A stretch of 64,000 nucleotides of DNA from Streptomyces lasiicapitis (GCF_014646335.1 NZ_BMNG01000015.1:244256-308255), one strand, 5' to 3'; shown: positions 7,989-18,514, numbered from the stretch's first letter. A program made the numbers and translations. The notes: a model not told the origin generated them from the sequence alone.

Positions 7989-8965
7989 TCACGCTCCTTC
8001 GGGGAAGTGGCAGGCCGTCTCCTGGGCCTCGCCCGGGGTGGTGATCCGTAGGAGTGGGGCCTCGGAGCGGCAGATGGGCTGGGCCTTGGGGCAGCGGGGA
8101 TGGAAGGTGCAGCCGGGTGGGGGAGCGGCCGGGCTCGGGGGGTCGCCGAGGAGGGTGATGCGTTCGCGGGTGCGCTCGGCCGCGGGGTCGGGCAGCGGTA
8201 CGGCGGACAGCAGGGCGCGGGTGTAGGGGTGGGCCGGGGCGGCGTACACCCGTTCCTTGTCGCCGATTTCCACGATGCGGCCCAGGTACATGACGGCCAC
8301 CCGGTCGCAGACCCGCTTGACCACGGACAGGTCGTGGGCGATGAAGAGGTAGGCGAGACCGAGCTCTTGCTGGAGCCGTTCCATGAGGTTGACGATCTGG
8401 GCCTGTACGGAGACGTCGAGGGCGGAGACCGGTTCGTCGGCCACCACCAGGCGGGGGCTTGTCGCCAGTGAGCGGGCGATGCCGATGCGCTGGGCCTGGC
8501 CGCCGGAGAACTCGTGCGGATAGCGGTCGATGTGCTCGGGGATCAGCCCGACCAGGTCCATCAGCTCCACCGCGCGCTTGCGGGCCTGTGCCGCCGAACT
8601 GCCCTGCACCAGAAGGGGGTCGGAGATGATCCGGGCCACCGTCTGGCGCGGGTTGAGGGAGGAGTGCGGGTCCTGGAAGACCATCTGCAGGTCCTTGCGC
8701 AGCGGTTTGAGCGTGCGCTGGGACAGATGGCTGATGTCGCGCCCGGCGTAGGTGATCGAGCCGGTGGTGGGTTCGATGAGCCGGACGATGAGGCGGCCCG
8801 TGGTCGACTTGCCGCAGCCGGACTCGCCGACCAGGCCCAGCGTCTCCCCGGCCGCGACGTCGAAGCTGATGCCGTCGACGGCCCGGACCGGCGCCGAGCG
8901 CGCCCGCTTGCCGGGGAAGGCCATCGTCAAGTCACGTATGGAGAGCAGCGGTTCAGCGGATGTGG

Positions 8966-8969
<4 letters not shown>
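7989..8969 (-). CDS. Peptide ABC transporter ATP-binding protein (DppF/OppF type)
   Basis: A 326-residue ATPase of the oligopeptide/dipeptide importer family. Walker A is GESGCGKST (near 57), signature SGGQAQR, Walker B LVVADEP followed by VSALDVS, and the C-terminal oligo_HPY extension contains CTFHPRCPKAQPIC. It powers uptake together with the second ATPase, two permeases and a lipoprotein upstream. The ATG overlaps the previous stop by four bases, so it is the last gene of one operon. Context (collagen/hydroxyproline regulon) suggests proline- or hydroxyproline-rich peptides as cargo; that is inference. Confidence 0.93.
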
Positions 8970-10014
<1,045 letters not shown>

Positions 10015-10015
<1 letters not shown>

Positions 10016-11001
10016 CAGTACCTCACTCGCGGGTCGACGACGGCGTACAGCAGGTCGACGGCCAGGTTGGCGACGACGATGAAGGTGGCGGCAAGGAGCG
10101 TGACGCCGAGGATCACCGGCTGGTCGCCGCTGGACAGCGCGCCGTAGAAGAGCCGTCCGATGCCGGGGAGTCCGAAGATGGACTCGGTGATGACCGCACC
10201 GGCGAGGAGACCGCCGAGGTCCATGCCGAAGATGGTCAGGATCGGGGTCATCCCGGCGCGAAGGCCGTGCTTGACGACGACGGTGCGGCGCGGCAGGCCC
10301 TTGGCGCGGGCGGTGCGGATGTACGGCTCCGCCATCGTCTCGATCATCGAACTGCGGCTCTGCCGCGCGTACATGGCCGCGTACAGAATGGCAAGCGCCA
10401 CCCAGGGAAGCAGCAGGTTCGACGCCCAGTCCGCCGGGTTGTCGCCGAACGGCACATAGCTCGGGTAGGGCAGCAGTCCTGCCGTGCGGATCAGCCCGTA
10501 GATGAGCATCATGGACGTGAAGTAGACCGGCAGCGAGGCGGCGGCGACGGCGCCGACCATCAGCACCTTGTCGGTGAGGGTGTCCTTGCGCAGGGCAGCG
10601 GCGACGCCCGCGGACAGGCCGAGGGCCAGCCACAGGACGGCGGCGCCGAGCGCCAGCGAGGCGGAGACCGGGAGGCGGTCCATCAGCAGGTCCCAGACGG
10701 ACTCGCTGTTCTCGTAGGAGTAGCCCAGGCACGGGAAGTCGCAGTGCAGTTCGTACTGGCCCGTGCCCAGGGTGCGGCCGGTGAAGATCCCGGTGACGAA
10801 GTCCATGAACTGGCGCCACAGCGGCTCGTCGAGCCCCATGTGCTCGCGGATCGCCGCAAGCCGCTCGGTGCTGCACGACTTGCCGCAGGCCGCGGCCGCC
10901 GGGTCGGAGGGAAGGACGTAGAAGATGGTGAAGGTGACGGCGGCGATGGCGATCAGCACGCCGATCACGCCGAGCAGGCGGCGCCCGATGTAGAGGATCA
11001 T
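10015..11001 (-). CDS. Peptide ABC transporter permease (DppB/OppB type)
   Basis: A 328-residue inner-membrane permease with six predicted helices; the first spans residues 8-30 (LLGVIGVLIAIAAVTFTIFY). The BPD_transp_1 domain contains the EAA-like loop ARAKGLPRRTVVVKHGLRAG and the family ending PRVRY. A long periplasm-side loop after helix 1 carries four cysteines (CGKSC, CDFPC), which could form disulfides. It forms the channel with the DppC-like partner, whose stop overlaps its start by four bases. Confidence 0.92.
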
Positions 11002-11954
11002 GTGCGGCTTCCCCTCGGATCGAGGACGTCCCGCAGTGCGTCGCCGAGCAGGGTGAACGCGAGCACGGTGAGGAAGAGGCAGGTGCTCGGGATGACGAAG
11101 TACATGGGGTCGGTGTCGTAGAAGTTGACGCTCTCGGCGATCATCTGGCCCCAGGAGGGAGTGGGCGGGCGGACGCCGACGCCCAGATAGCTCAGCGCCG
11201 CCTCGGTGGCGATCATCCCGGGGATGATCAGGGTGGTGTACGCGATGACGGGCCCGGCGACGCCGGGGAGGATGTCGCGGGTGAGGATCCGCCAGGGTCC
11301 TGAGCCGCCCACGCGCGCCGCGTCGACGTACTCGCGATGGCGCAGCGAGAGCGTCTGGCCGCGCACCACGCGGGCGATGCCGGGCCAGCCGAACAGGCCG
11401 ATCACCGCGATCATCAGCACGATCCGGTTGACGTCCCGCGCCACCGACATCATCGCGATCATGAAGATGAGCGACGGGAAGGACATGGTGAGGTCCATCA
11501 GGCGGGACAGGACCGCGTCGGTGCGGCCGCCGAAGTAACCGGCGGCGATTCCGGCGGCCGTGCCGGTGATGACGACGATCGCGGTGGCGGCGACGGCGAT
11601 GAGCAGGGAGACCTGCGCGCCGTGCACGACGCGGGCGAACAGGTCGCGGCCGGTGACGGGTTCGACGCCGAGCCAGTGCTCGGCGGAGATCCCGCCGAGC
11701 GGGCCGATCGGCTGCCCGCCCACGTAGGGGTCGACGGCGCTCTTGTCGAACTCCTCGGGCGACCAGCCGCCCAGGCTGCTCAGCAGCGGGGCGGCCACCG
11801 CCATGACCGCGAAGAGCGCGATCACGACGAGGGAGATCTTGACGGAGGTGCGCCGGCGCAGCTCCCGGCCTGCGAGCCGCCAGGGGCCGCTGCCGGGCGG
11901 GGCCGCGGTGGCGGCCTCAGCGGCGGCTTCAGTGGTCAGGGATGTGGTGGCCAT
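10998..11954 (-). CDS. Peptide ABC transporter permease (DppC/OppC type)
   Basis: A 318-residue permease. A cytoplasmic N-terminus rich in Ala/Thr is followed by a first helix (about 42-62), an extracellular OppC_N loop (PLGGISAEHWLGVEPVTGRD, the family hallmark) and the five-helix transport domain with the coupling loop REYVDAARVGGSG and the ending DVLDPRG. I take ATG 11954 as start; the frame is open further upstream but that is the opposite register of the binding-protein gene. It is the second gene of the importer operon. Confidence 0.92.
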   Translation of the reverse strand: MATTSLTTEAAAEAATAAPPGSGPWRLAGRELRRRTSVKISLVVIALFAVMAVAAPLLSSLGGWSPEEFDKSAVDPYVGGQPIGPLGGISAEHWLGVEPVTGRDLFARVVHGAQVSLLIAVAATAIVVITGTAAGIAAGYFGGRTDAVLSRLMDLTMSFPSLIFMIAMMSVARDVNRIVLMIAVIGLFGWPGIARVVRGQTLSLRHREYVDAARVGGSGPWRILTRDILPGVAGPVIAYTTLIIPGMIATEAALSYLGVGVRPPTPSWGQMIAESVNFYDTDPMYFVIPSTCLFLTVLAFTLLGDALRDVLDPRGSRT

Positions 11955-11968
11955 GGTGCGGGTGCTCC

Positions 11969-13714
11969 TCAACCCTCGCTCTTGGAGGGGTCCTTGAGGC
12001 CGACCGAGGCGTAGTCGAGCTGTCCGCCGAAGGAGGTCTGCCCGTACGCGCCCGCGATGTTCGTGCCCACCACAAGCGGCCAGCGGCGCACCAGGACGGG
12101 GACGGCGGGGGCCTTGGCGAGGATCGTGCCGTCCAACTGCTGCCAGGCCCGGCCGGCCTTCACCGGGTCGGTCATGTTGGCGATCTCGTCCATCCGCTTG
12201 TTGGTCGCCTTGTCGCGGAAGAGCGAGTGGTTGCCGGTGTTGCCCTTCTCCTTGATGTGGCGGCCGTCGAAGACGAACGGCAGGAAGGTGGATCCGGACG
12301 GGTAGTCGGGGCACCAGCCGGTGTAGACCATGTCGGTGCGGTTGGTCGTGTCGCCGATGGTGGTGTAGAACGCGGCCGGGTCGACCGTCTCGATGGTGAC
12401 CTTGATGCCGGCCTTGCCGAGCGCCTGCTGGATCGCCTCGGCCCGCCCCTTGTCGCCGTTGGAGACCGTCATCTTCGTGGTGAAGCCGCCCGGCTTGCCC
12501 GCCTGCTTCAGCAGTTCCTTGGCCTTGTCCACGTCGCCGGTCGCGGGGATCTTCAGGGTGTCGGGCTGCTTGCCGTCGAAGAGGGTGGCGGGCATGTAGG
12601 CCGAGGAGGCCTCGTTGAAGGCGGGCCCGCCGGAGGAGTTGACGACGACCTCCTTGTCGAGGGCGTACTGCACTGCCTGACGGACCTTCACGTCGTTGAA
12701 GGGGGCGCGTCCGGTGTGCATCTGCACCATGTCGGTGCAGTTGGTCGACTCGGCGAGCAGCCGCTTGCGCACGTCGGCCTTGGGCAGCACCTTGACCCCG
12801 CTCTCGGGCCGCAGCGCGTACCACGGGACGGCGGAGGAGTCCGCGCCCTGGCTCGCGATCATGCGGTCGTCGACCTGGTTGGGCCTGAGCCCCATGGTCA
12901 TGACCAGCTTGTCCGGGTAGGCCTTGCGGACGGCGTCGGTCCTGGGGTCCCAGTGGGGGTTGCGGACCAGGATCAGCTTCTTGTTGCGCTGGTACGTGTC
13001 GATCTTGTACGGCCCTGAGGAGAACGGGCGGCTGTCGTACTTGGGGCCGGTGTCCTTGCTCTTGGGCACCGGCGCGAAGGTGGGCATCACCGTGGCGTTG
13101 GCGAACTCGGCGAAGGGCTTGCGCAGTTCGAAGACGATCGTGTGGTCGTCGGGCGTCTTGATGGAGTCGAGGTGCTCGCCGTTGGCCGGGCCCTTGTAGC
13201 CCTCGGCGCCCTTTAGGTAGCGGGCCGCGTAGTCGGCGCCGCCGTACAGGTCCGGGGAGAAGGACCGCTCCACGTTGTACTTGACGTCCTGGGCCCGCAC
13301 CGGGGTCCCGTCCTCGTACTTGACGCCCTTCTTGAGGTGGAAGGTCCAGGTCCTGGCGCCGTCGGACGGGGTGCCGAGGTCGGTGGCGAGGTCGGGGACC
13401 AGGTCGCCGCCCTCGGCTCCGGGAGCCGCCTTGTACGTCACCAGGGTGCGGTAGAGCAGCCGGGTGCCGAACTCCATGTCGCTCATGGTCCAGTTGCGGG
13501 CCGGGTCGAGGTGGGTGAAGTCCTGGTGGGACAGGACCGTGAGGGTGCCGCCCTTCTTCGGGGTGCCCCCGATCACCGCGCCGACGTTGGCGGTTGCCGG
13601 GTTCTTGCCGTTCTTGCCGCCGGTGGACCGCTTGTTGCCGGAGCAGCCGGTCGCGCCGAGAGTGAGGGCCGCCGCCACGGCGATGGCGAGGACGGTGTTG
13701 GTGCGCTTGTTCAT
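11969..13714 (-). CDS. Peptide-binding lipoprotein of the ABC importer (SBP family 5)
   Basis: A 581-residue extracytoplasmic binding protein. The signal peptide ends in a lipobox (TLGATGCSG, Cys near 24). The mature protein has the family 5 pattern: GGTLTVLSHQDFTHLDPARN at the start, LKKGVKYEDGTPVRAQDVKY in lobe I, and a C-terminal region ending in an unusual YGQTSFGGQLDYASVG. It captures peptides for the importer. It is first in the operon; its promoter at 13770-13798 contains the GntR-type operator in the spacer. Cargo specificity for collagen-derived peptides is inferred from co-regulation with the collagenase. Confidence 0.92.
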   Translation of the reverse strand: MNKRTNTVLAIAVAAALTLGATGCSGNKRSTGGKNGKNPATANVGAVIGGTPKKGGTLTVLSHQDFTHLDPARNWTMSDMEFGTRLLYRTLVTYKAAPGAEGGDLVPDLATDLGTPSDGARTWTFHLKKGVKYEDGTPVRAQDVKYNVERSFSPDLYGGADYAARYLKGAEGYKGPANGEHLDSIKTPDDHTIVFELRKPFAEFANATVMPTFAPVPKSKDTGPKYDSRPFSSGPYKIDTYQRNKKLILVRNPHWDPRTDAVRKAYPDKLVMTMGLRPNQVDDRMIASQGADSSAVPWYALRPESGVKVLPKADVRKRLLAESTNCTDMVQMHTGRAPFNDVKVRQAVQYALDKEVVVNSSGGPAFNEASSAYMPATLFDGKQPDTLKIPATGDVDKAKELLKQAGKPGGFTTKMTVSNGDKGRAEAIQQALGKAGIKVTIETVDPAAFYTTIGDTTNRTDMVYTGWCPDYPSGSTFLPFVFDGRHIKEKGNTGNHSLFRDKATNKRMDEIANMTDPVKAGRAWQQLDGTILAKAPAVPVLVRRWPLVVGTNIAGAYGQTSFGGQLDYASVGLKDPSKSEG

Positions 13715-13755
13715 CAGGGGTCACTCCGTGAACAGTCGGACAGCCGAGAGGGGCT

Positions 13756-13798
13756 GGAATGTGACCGGTAACATAGTAATGTGAAATGGTACTGGCAA
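13756..13798. promoter_or_regulatory. Importer-operon promoter with two tandem GntR-type operators
   Basis: For the leftward importer operon there is a -35 TTGCCA (complement of 13793-13798), an exact 17-base spacer and a -10 TATGTT (complement of 13770-13775). The spacer is the operator GTAATGTGAAATGGTAC (13776-13792, read on +). A second copy, GGAATGTGACCGGTAAC, lies at 13756-13772, offset by 20 bases. The rightward peptidase gene starts at 13843, so the same sites may control both. The whole block recurs inverted at 25897-25938 before the collagenase gene. Confidence 0.8.
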
Positions 13799-13842
13799 GA
13801 TCCTGCTCACTTCTTTACACACCTGTGCCCGAGGGGGGCCCG

Positions 13843-15213
13843 ATGGACAAGCCCGTAGCCACCACTGTCCGCACCGTCAGCCACGATCTGTCGATCTCGC
13901 CCGAGCTGGCGTCCTTCATGTCCGCGAACTGGGCCGCGACCCCGCTGCCCGACGACATCCGGCTCCCGGCCGCCGACCTCACCCCGGCCCGCCGCGCCCG
14001 GCTCTCCGCCCGCTTCCCCGGGGAGCGCCTCGTCGTCGCGGCCGGTGAACTCAAGGTCCGCTCCAACGACTGCGACTACCGCTTCCGCCCGCACTCCGGC
14101 TACGCGTGGCTGACCGGCCTGACCGGTGAGGAGCAGGCGGGCCACGTGCTGGTCCTGGAGCCGGACGGGCCGCACCGGCACGAGGCGGTGCTCCACGTGC
14201 GCCCGCGCTCCCCGCGCGTCGGCGAGGAGTTCTACCGGGACCGCCGCTACGGCGAGTTCTGGGTGGGCCGGCGCCCCGACCTCGACGAGGCCGAGCGGAT
14301 GACCGGCATCCGCTGTGTCCGTCTGGACGACGCCGAAGAGCTCCCGCCGGGCCGGGACGCGGCGACGGACCCCGAACTCGCCGCAGCGCTCAGCGAGTTG
14401 CGCCTGATCAAGGACAGCTGGGAGGTGGCACAGCTGCAACTGGCCGTCGACCACACCACGGCGGGCTTCGAGGACGTCGTACGAGCGCTGCCGCGCGCCC
14501 TCGCCCACCCCCGCGGCGAGCGCTGGATCGAGGGAGTCTTCGGGCTGCGCGCCCGCGCCGAGGGCAACGGCACCGGCTACGACACGATCGCCGCGTCCGG
14601 CGCGCACGCCTGCGTCCTGCACTGGATCCGCAACGACGGCCCCCTGAACGCCCAGGAGTTGCTGCTGCTCGACGCGGGCGTCGAGACCGACACCCTCTAC
14701 ACGGCGGACATCACCCGCACCCTGCCGCTCTCCGGCCGCTTCACCTCCGTCCAGCGGCAGGTGTACGAACTCGTCCTGGCCGCACAGGAAGCGGGCATCG
14801 CCGCCCTCAAACCGGGCGCGAGCTTCCGCGACTTCCACCGGGCGTGCATGCGGGTCATCGCCGAAGGCCTCACCGAATGGGGCGTGTTGAGTAGCGCCGA
14901 GGGCGACCTCCACCGCCGCTACACGCTGTGCAGCAGCGGGCACATGCTCGGCCTGGACCTCCACGACTGCGCGCAGGCCCGCGCGGAGATGTATCTGGAC
15001 GGAGTCCTGGAGGAGGGGCAGGTGCTCACCGTCGAACCCGGGCTCTACCTCCAGCCGGACGACGAGACGCTGCCCGCCGCGCTGCGCGGCATCGGCGTAC
15101 GCATCGAGGACGACCTCGTCATCACGGCGGACGGGGCGCGACTGATGTCGGGCGCGCTGCCGCGGACGCCGGACGGCATCGAGGAGTGGATGGGGCGGCT
15201 GATCGAAGGCTGA
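13843..15213 (+). CDS. Xaa-Pro aminopeptidase/dipeptidase (M24B, PepP-like)
   Basis: A 456-residue cytoplasmic metallopeptidase that cleaves the bond before proline or hydroxyproline. An N-terminal AMP_N domain (about 50-180, DYRFRPHSGYAWLTGL) precedes the pita-bread M24 domain. Metal ligands are visible as LLLLDAGVETD, TADITRT, SSGHMLGLDLHD, TVEPGLYL and GVRIEDD. ATG 13843 has GAGGGGGG upstream. It is divergent from the peptide importer operon, with the shared GntR-type operators between, and precedes the hydroxyproline dehydrogenase genes. Likely role: to release hydroxyproline or proline from imported peptides. Confidence 0.9.
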   Translation: MDKPVATTVRTVSHDLSISPELASFMSANWAATPLPDDIRLPAADLTPARRARLSARFPGERLVVAAGELKVRSNDCDYRFRPHSGYAWLTGLTGEEQAGHVLVLEPDGPHRHEAVLHVRPRSPRVGEEFYRDRRYGEFWVGRRPDLDEAERMTGIRCVRLDDAEELPPGRDAATDPELAAALSELRLIKDSWEVAQLQLAVDHTTAGFEDVVRALPRALAHPRGERWIEGVFGLRARAEGNGTGYDTIAASGAHACVLHWIRNDGPLNAQELLLLDAGVETDTLYTADITRTLPLSGRFTSVQRQVYELVLAAQEAGIAALKPGASFRDFHRACMRVIAEGLTEWGVLSSAEGDLHRRYTLCSSGHMLGLDLHDCAQARAEMYLDGVLEEGQVLTVEPGLYLQPDDETLPAALRGIGVRIEDDLVITADGARLMSGALPRTPDGIEEWMGRLIEG

Positions 15214-15235
15214 GGGCGCGATTCCCGCGGGACCC

Positions 15236-15270
15236 TTGGCAGCGCGAGTGCAATGTGAAATATTACTGTC
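15236..15270 (+). promoter_or_regulatory. Leaderless promoter with overlapping GntR-type operator
   Basis: -35 TTGGCA (15236-15241), a 17-base spacer, and -10 AATATT (15259-15264) put the transcription start at about 15271, which is the GTG of the following gene. The operator GCAATGTGAAATATTAC (15250-15266) covers the -10, an ideal place for repression. Confidence 0.7.
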
Positions 15271-16425
15271 GTGCTCACGAGAGATTCCGCGGACGTCATC
15301 GTCATCGGCGCCGGCGTGGTCGGCGCGGCCTGCGCCTACTACGCCGCCCGGTCCGGCCTGCGTGTCACCGTCCTCGACCGCGGCCCGGTGGCCGGCGGCA
15401 CCACGGGGGCCGGTGAGGGCAACCTGCTCGTCTCCGACAAGGAGCCGGGCCCCGAACTCGACCTCGCCCTGCTGTCCACCCGGCTGTGGCAGGACCTCGC
15501 CGAGGAACTCCCGCCCGAGATCGAGTACGAGGCGAAGGGCGGACTGGTCGTCGCCTCCCACGAGGAAGGCACGGCCGCCCTGCGGGACTTCGCCGCCGCC
15601 CAGCACAAGGCGGGCGTCACGGCGGAGGAGATCCCGGCGGACCGCCTGCACGACCTGGAGCCGCACCTGGCCCCCGGCCTTGCAGGGGGCGTCCACTACC
15701 CCCAGGACGCCCAGGTCATGCCCGCGCTAGCCGCCGCGCACCTGCTGCGCGCGGCCGGCGCCCGGGTGCGGCTGCGGCTCGGCGAGGAAGTCACCGGACT
15801 GCTCACAGGCGGATCCGGCGAGATCCAGGGGGTGCGCACGAACTCCGGTCCCGTCCACGCTCCGTACGTGGTCAACGCCGCCGGAACCTGGGGCGGCGAG
15901 GTCGCCCGCCTCGCGGGCGTGGAACTGCCCGTCCTGCCCCGCCGCGGCTTCGTCCTGGTCACCGAGCCACTGCCGCGCGTGGTGCGCCGCAAGGTGTACG
16001 CGGCGGACTACGTCGCCGATGTCGCCAGCGGCTCCGCCGCGTTGCAGACCTCGGCGGTGGTCGAGGGCACCCCGGCGGGACCGGTCCTGATCGGCGCGAG
16101 CCGGGAGCGGGTCGGCTTCGACCGGACGCTGTCGGTGGAGGTACTGCGCCGCCTCGCGGCCCAGGCCACGGCCCTGTTCCCGGTCCTGGCCGGGGTGCGC
16201 GTCATGCGGACCTACCCGGGGTTCCGCCCCTATCTGCCGGACCACCTGCCCGCCATCGGCGCCGACCCGCGCGTGCCCGGACTGCTGCATGCCTGCGGCC
16301 ACGAGGGCGCGGGCATCGGGCTCGCGCCGGCCACCGGGCTGATCGTCGCGCAGGCGCTCGCGGGGCGGGAACCGCCGCTCGACGTCGGGCCGTTCAGGCC
16401 GGAGCGCTTCGCCTCCGGCGGCTGA
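15271..16425 (+). CDS. D-hydroxyproline dehydrogenase, FAD subunit (DadA-like, beta)
   Basis: A 384-residue DAO-family flavoprotein. The N-terminal dinucleotide fold is VIVIGAGVVGAACAYY, and the C-terminal DAO signature includes RTYPGFRPYLPDHLPAIGAD and the FAD-contact GHEGAGIGLAPATG. With the 2Fe-2S protein and the larger FAD protein downstream it makes the heteromeric enzyme known from proline/hydroxyproline catabolism, which oxidises cis-4-hydroxy-D-proline to pyrroline-4-hydroxy-2-carboxylate. The GTG start coincides with the predicted transcription start, so the mRNA looks leaderless. Substrate is assigned from the epimerase and deaminase in the same cluster; D-proline or glycine oxidation is the alternative. 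Confidence 0.82.
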   Translation: MLTRDSADVIVIGAGVVGAACAYYAARSGLRVTVLDRGPVAGGTTGAGEGNLLVSDKEPGPELDLALLSTRLWQDLAEELPPEIEYEAKGGLVVASHEEGTAALRDFAAAQHKAGVTAEEIPADRLHDLEPHLAPGLAGGVHYPQDAQVMPALAAAHLLRAAGARVRLRLGEEVTGLLTGGSGEIQGVRTNSGPVHAPYVVNAAGTWGGEVARLAGVELPVLPRRGFVLVTEPLPRVVRRKVYAADYVADVASGSAALQTSAVVEGTPAGPVLIGASRERVGFDRTLSVEVLRRLAAQATALFPVLAGVRVMRTYPGFRPYLPDHLPAIGADPRVPGLLHACGHEGAGIGLAPATGLIVAQALAGREPPLDVGPFRPERFASGG

Positions 16426-16516
16426 GCCCCTGCGCTACTCCCGTCCCGCGTGTCATGCCCGTCACGCCCACCATGTCTGTCACGTCTCTCACGTCTCTCA
16501 CGAGAGGAGGCCCGCC

Positions 16517-16831
16517 GTGGCCCGTACCCCCGCCGAACTGGTCGGCGCGCAGCCAGGTCCGCCGTTCGAGATCACGATGGACGGCCGCACCGTGACCGCC
16601 CTGCCCGGGCAGTCCGTCGCCGCCGCGCTCTGGGGCGCGGGCATCGTCGCCTGGCGCACCACACGGGTCGGCGGCCGGCCGCGAGGGGCGTTCTGCGGCA
16701 TCGGCCAGTGCTACGACTGCCTCGCCACCATCAACAGCGAGCCCAACCGCCGGGCCTGCCTGGTCCCGGCCCGGCCGGGCGACACCGTCACCACCCAGGA
16801 GGGGCACGGCCGTGGCGCTCTCGGAGTCTGA
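16517..16831 (+). CDS. 2Fe-2S ferredoxin-like subunit of hydroxyproline dehydrogenase (gamma)
   Basis: A 104-residue Fer2_4 protein. Four cysteines in the order FCGIGQCYDC ... RRACLVP bind one 2Fe-2S cluster that passes electrons between the flavin subunits. It starts MARTPAELVGAQPGP at GTG 16517, preceded by GAGAGGAGG. Its end overlaps the start of the alpha subunit by 20 bases. The same fold forms the N-terminus of sarcosine oxidase alpha and HcnA; as a separate small subunit it is typical of hydroxyproline and amino-acid dehydrogenase complexes. Short CTCTCACGT repeats lie just upstream. Confidence 0.85.
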   Translation: MARTPAELVGAQPGPPFEITMDGRTVTALPGQSVAAALWGAGIVAWRTTRVGGRPRGAFCGIGQCYDCLATINSEPNRRACLVPARPGDTVTTQEGHGRGALGV

Positions 16832-18380
16832 ACCGCGTGAACCCCGTGGGTCGCATGAACTCCATGGGCCGTACGCATCGCACGAGCCGTACGACGTGGC
16901 GGTGATCGGCGCGGGCTCCGCCGGTCTCGCGGGCGCCGTCACCGCCGCCGAACTCGGCCTGTCCGTCGCCCTCGTGGACAGTTCGACCCAGGTCGGCGGC
17001 CAGTTCTACCGCACACCCGAACCGGTGCTCGGCGCCGTCCGCCCCGAGGCCCTGCACCACGACTGGGCCGCCTTCGCCGGCCTGCGCACGCGCCAGCGGG
17101 CGACGAGCGGTATCACCCACCTCGCCGGACACCACGTGTGGACGGTGGCCCGGCAGGGCGACGACCTGTGGGCGGTGCACGCTGTGACCGGCGCCGACGG
17201 GGCGGGGGAGCGGCCGGTGTGCGTACGGGCCCGGGCGATCCTTATCGCGACCGGCGCCTATGAACGTCAACTGCCCTTCCCCGGCTGGACGTTGCCGGGC
17301 GTCGTGGGCGCGGGCGGCGCCCAGGCGATGCTCAAGTCGGGCCTCGTGCTGCCCGGCAGACGCGTCGTCGTCGCGGGCAGCGGGCCGCTGCTGCTCGCCG
17401 TCGCCTCCTCGCTCGCCGCCGCGGGGGCGCGGATTCCCGCCGTGGTGGAGGCGACCGGCTATCTGCGGTACGCCCGCCACGGGCGCGCCCTCGCCACCAA
17501 CCCGCACAAGCTGCTCGAAGCGGTGGTGCACGGCTCGGCGCTGCTGCGCCACCGCGTGCCGCTGCGCACCCGCAGCGCGGTCACCGAAGTCCACGGCGAC
17601 GAGCGGGTGGAGGCGGTCACCGTCTCCCGGCTCGACGCCGAGTGGCGGCCCGTTCCGGGAACAGGCCGCCGCATCGCGTGCGACGCGCTGGCCGTCGGCC
17701 ACGGCCTCGCCCCCCAGATCGACCTCGCCGTGGGCCTCGGCTGCGCCACCCGTGCCACCGCCGACGGCGCCAGCGCCCTCGTCCTCGACCGGCTCCAGGA
17801 GACCTCGGTGCCCGGCGTGTGGGCGGCGGGCGAGACCGGCGGGGTCGGCGGCGCCCAACTGGCCCGGACCGAGGGTGAATTGGCGGCGTACGCGGTCGCC
17901 GCCCGGCTGGGCAGGCGGACGCCGTCGATCCAGTCCGCGCACGTGGCGCGGCTGCGCCGCCGACGCGACCGCATGCGTTCCTTCGCGGACGCCATGGCCC
18001 AGGCGCACGCGCCCGGCCCCGGCTGGCCCGAGTGGCTGGCCGAGGACACCGACGTATGCCGCTGCGAGGAGGTGACCGCAGGGACCATCCGTGAGGCGGT
18101 CGCCGATCTCGGGGCGCGCGACGCGCGGACCGTCAAGCTCCTCACCCGCGCGGGCATGGGCTGGTGCCAGGGCCGGATGTGCGGCGCGGCCGTGGCCTGC
18201 CTCGCGGCGGGGGCGGACGGCGAGGTGGAACCGCCCGCCGAGCGGCGGCCGTTCGCCGTGCCCGTGCCGCTCGGTACGCTCGCCGGGCTCGAACCGGGGG
18301 AGCCGGTTGAACCGGTGGAACCGGTCGGGTCGCCCGTGTCACAGGAACCGCCCGAGAAGCCCGCCGGCCCCGACCGCTGA
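16812..18380 (+). CDS. NAD(P)/FAD oxidoreductase with bfd-like 2Fe-2S domain (hydroxyproline dehydrogenase alpha)
   Basis: A 522-residue flavoprotein. Two Rossmann motifs are visible, VAVIGAGSAGLAGAV (about residue 29) and RRVVVAGSGPLLLAV (about 180). The C-terminal bfd-like domain (about 417-470) carries four cysteines, VCRCEEV and WCQGRMCG. This matches the alpha subunit of HcnABC-type/hydroxyproline dehydrogenases and passes electrons to the respiratory chain. GTG 16812 lies inside the end of the ferredoxin gene. The N-terminal 27 residues (SEPREPRGSHELHGPYASHE) and the C-terminal tail (EPVEPVEPVG) are repetitive additions of no clear function. Confidence 0.82.
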   Translation: MALSESEPREPRGSHELHGPYASHEPYDVAVIGAGSAGLAGAVTAAELGLSVALVDSSTQVGGQFYRTPEPVLGAVRPEALHHDWAAFAGLRTRQRATSGITHLAGHHVWTVARQGDDLWAVHAVTGADGAGERPVCVRARAILIATGAYERQLPFPGWTLPGVVGAGGAQAMLKSGLVLPGRRVVVAGSGPLLLAVASSLAAAGARIPAVVEATGYLRYARHGRALATNPHKLLEAVVHGSALLRHRVPLRTRSAVTEVHGDERVEAVTVSRLDAEWRPVPGTGRRIACDALAVGHGLAPQIDLAVGLGCATRATADGASALVLDRLQETSVPGVWAAGETGGVGGAQLARTEGELAAYAVAARLGRRTPSIQSAHVARLRRRRDRMRSFADAMAQAHAPGPGWPEWLAEDTDVCRCEEVTAGTIREAVADLGARDARTVKLLTRAGMGWCQGRMCGAAVACLAAGADGEVEPPAERRPFAVPVPLGTLAGLEPGEPVEPVEPVGSPVSQEPPEKPAGPDR

Positions 18381-18478
18381 CGGCACACCTCCACAAACGG
18401 CACGCGCCCACCCCCCACTCACAGCCACACATCCGCCGATCTCCATCCCACGCCCTCTTCCCCGGGCGCCCACCCCTC

Positions 18479-18496
18479 TATAAAATGTCACACACC
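18479..18496 (+). promoter_or_regulatory. Promoter and GntR-type operator for the deaminase operon
   Basis: A consensus -10 TATAAA at 18479-18484 overlaps a reverse-oriented operator (TGTGTGACATTTTAT on the minus strand, 18480-18494). The -35 is weak. Transcription should start near 18491, 24 bases before the chosen ATG. Confidence 0.6.
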
Positions 18497-18514
18497 ACAG
18501 AAGGGCTCAGTCAC

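Noticed and set aside
11955..13724. Upstream extension of the DppC-like permease frame to 13724
   Set aside because: It overlaps the binding-protein gene in another register, and the permease has a normal N-terminus at 11954.
13807..15696. A 629-codon leftward open frame over the Xaa-Pro peptidase and start of the dehydrogenase
   Set aside because: No domain, no ribosome site, and both genes on the opposite strand have full catalytic motifs.
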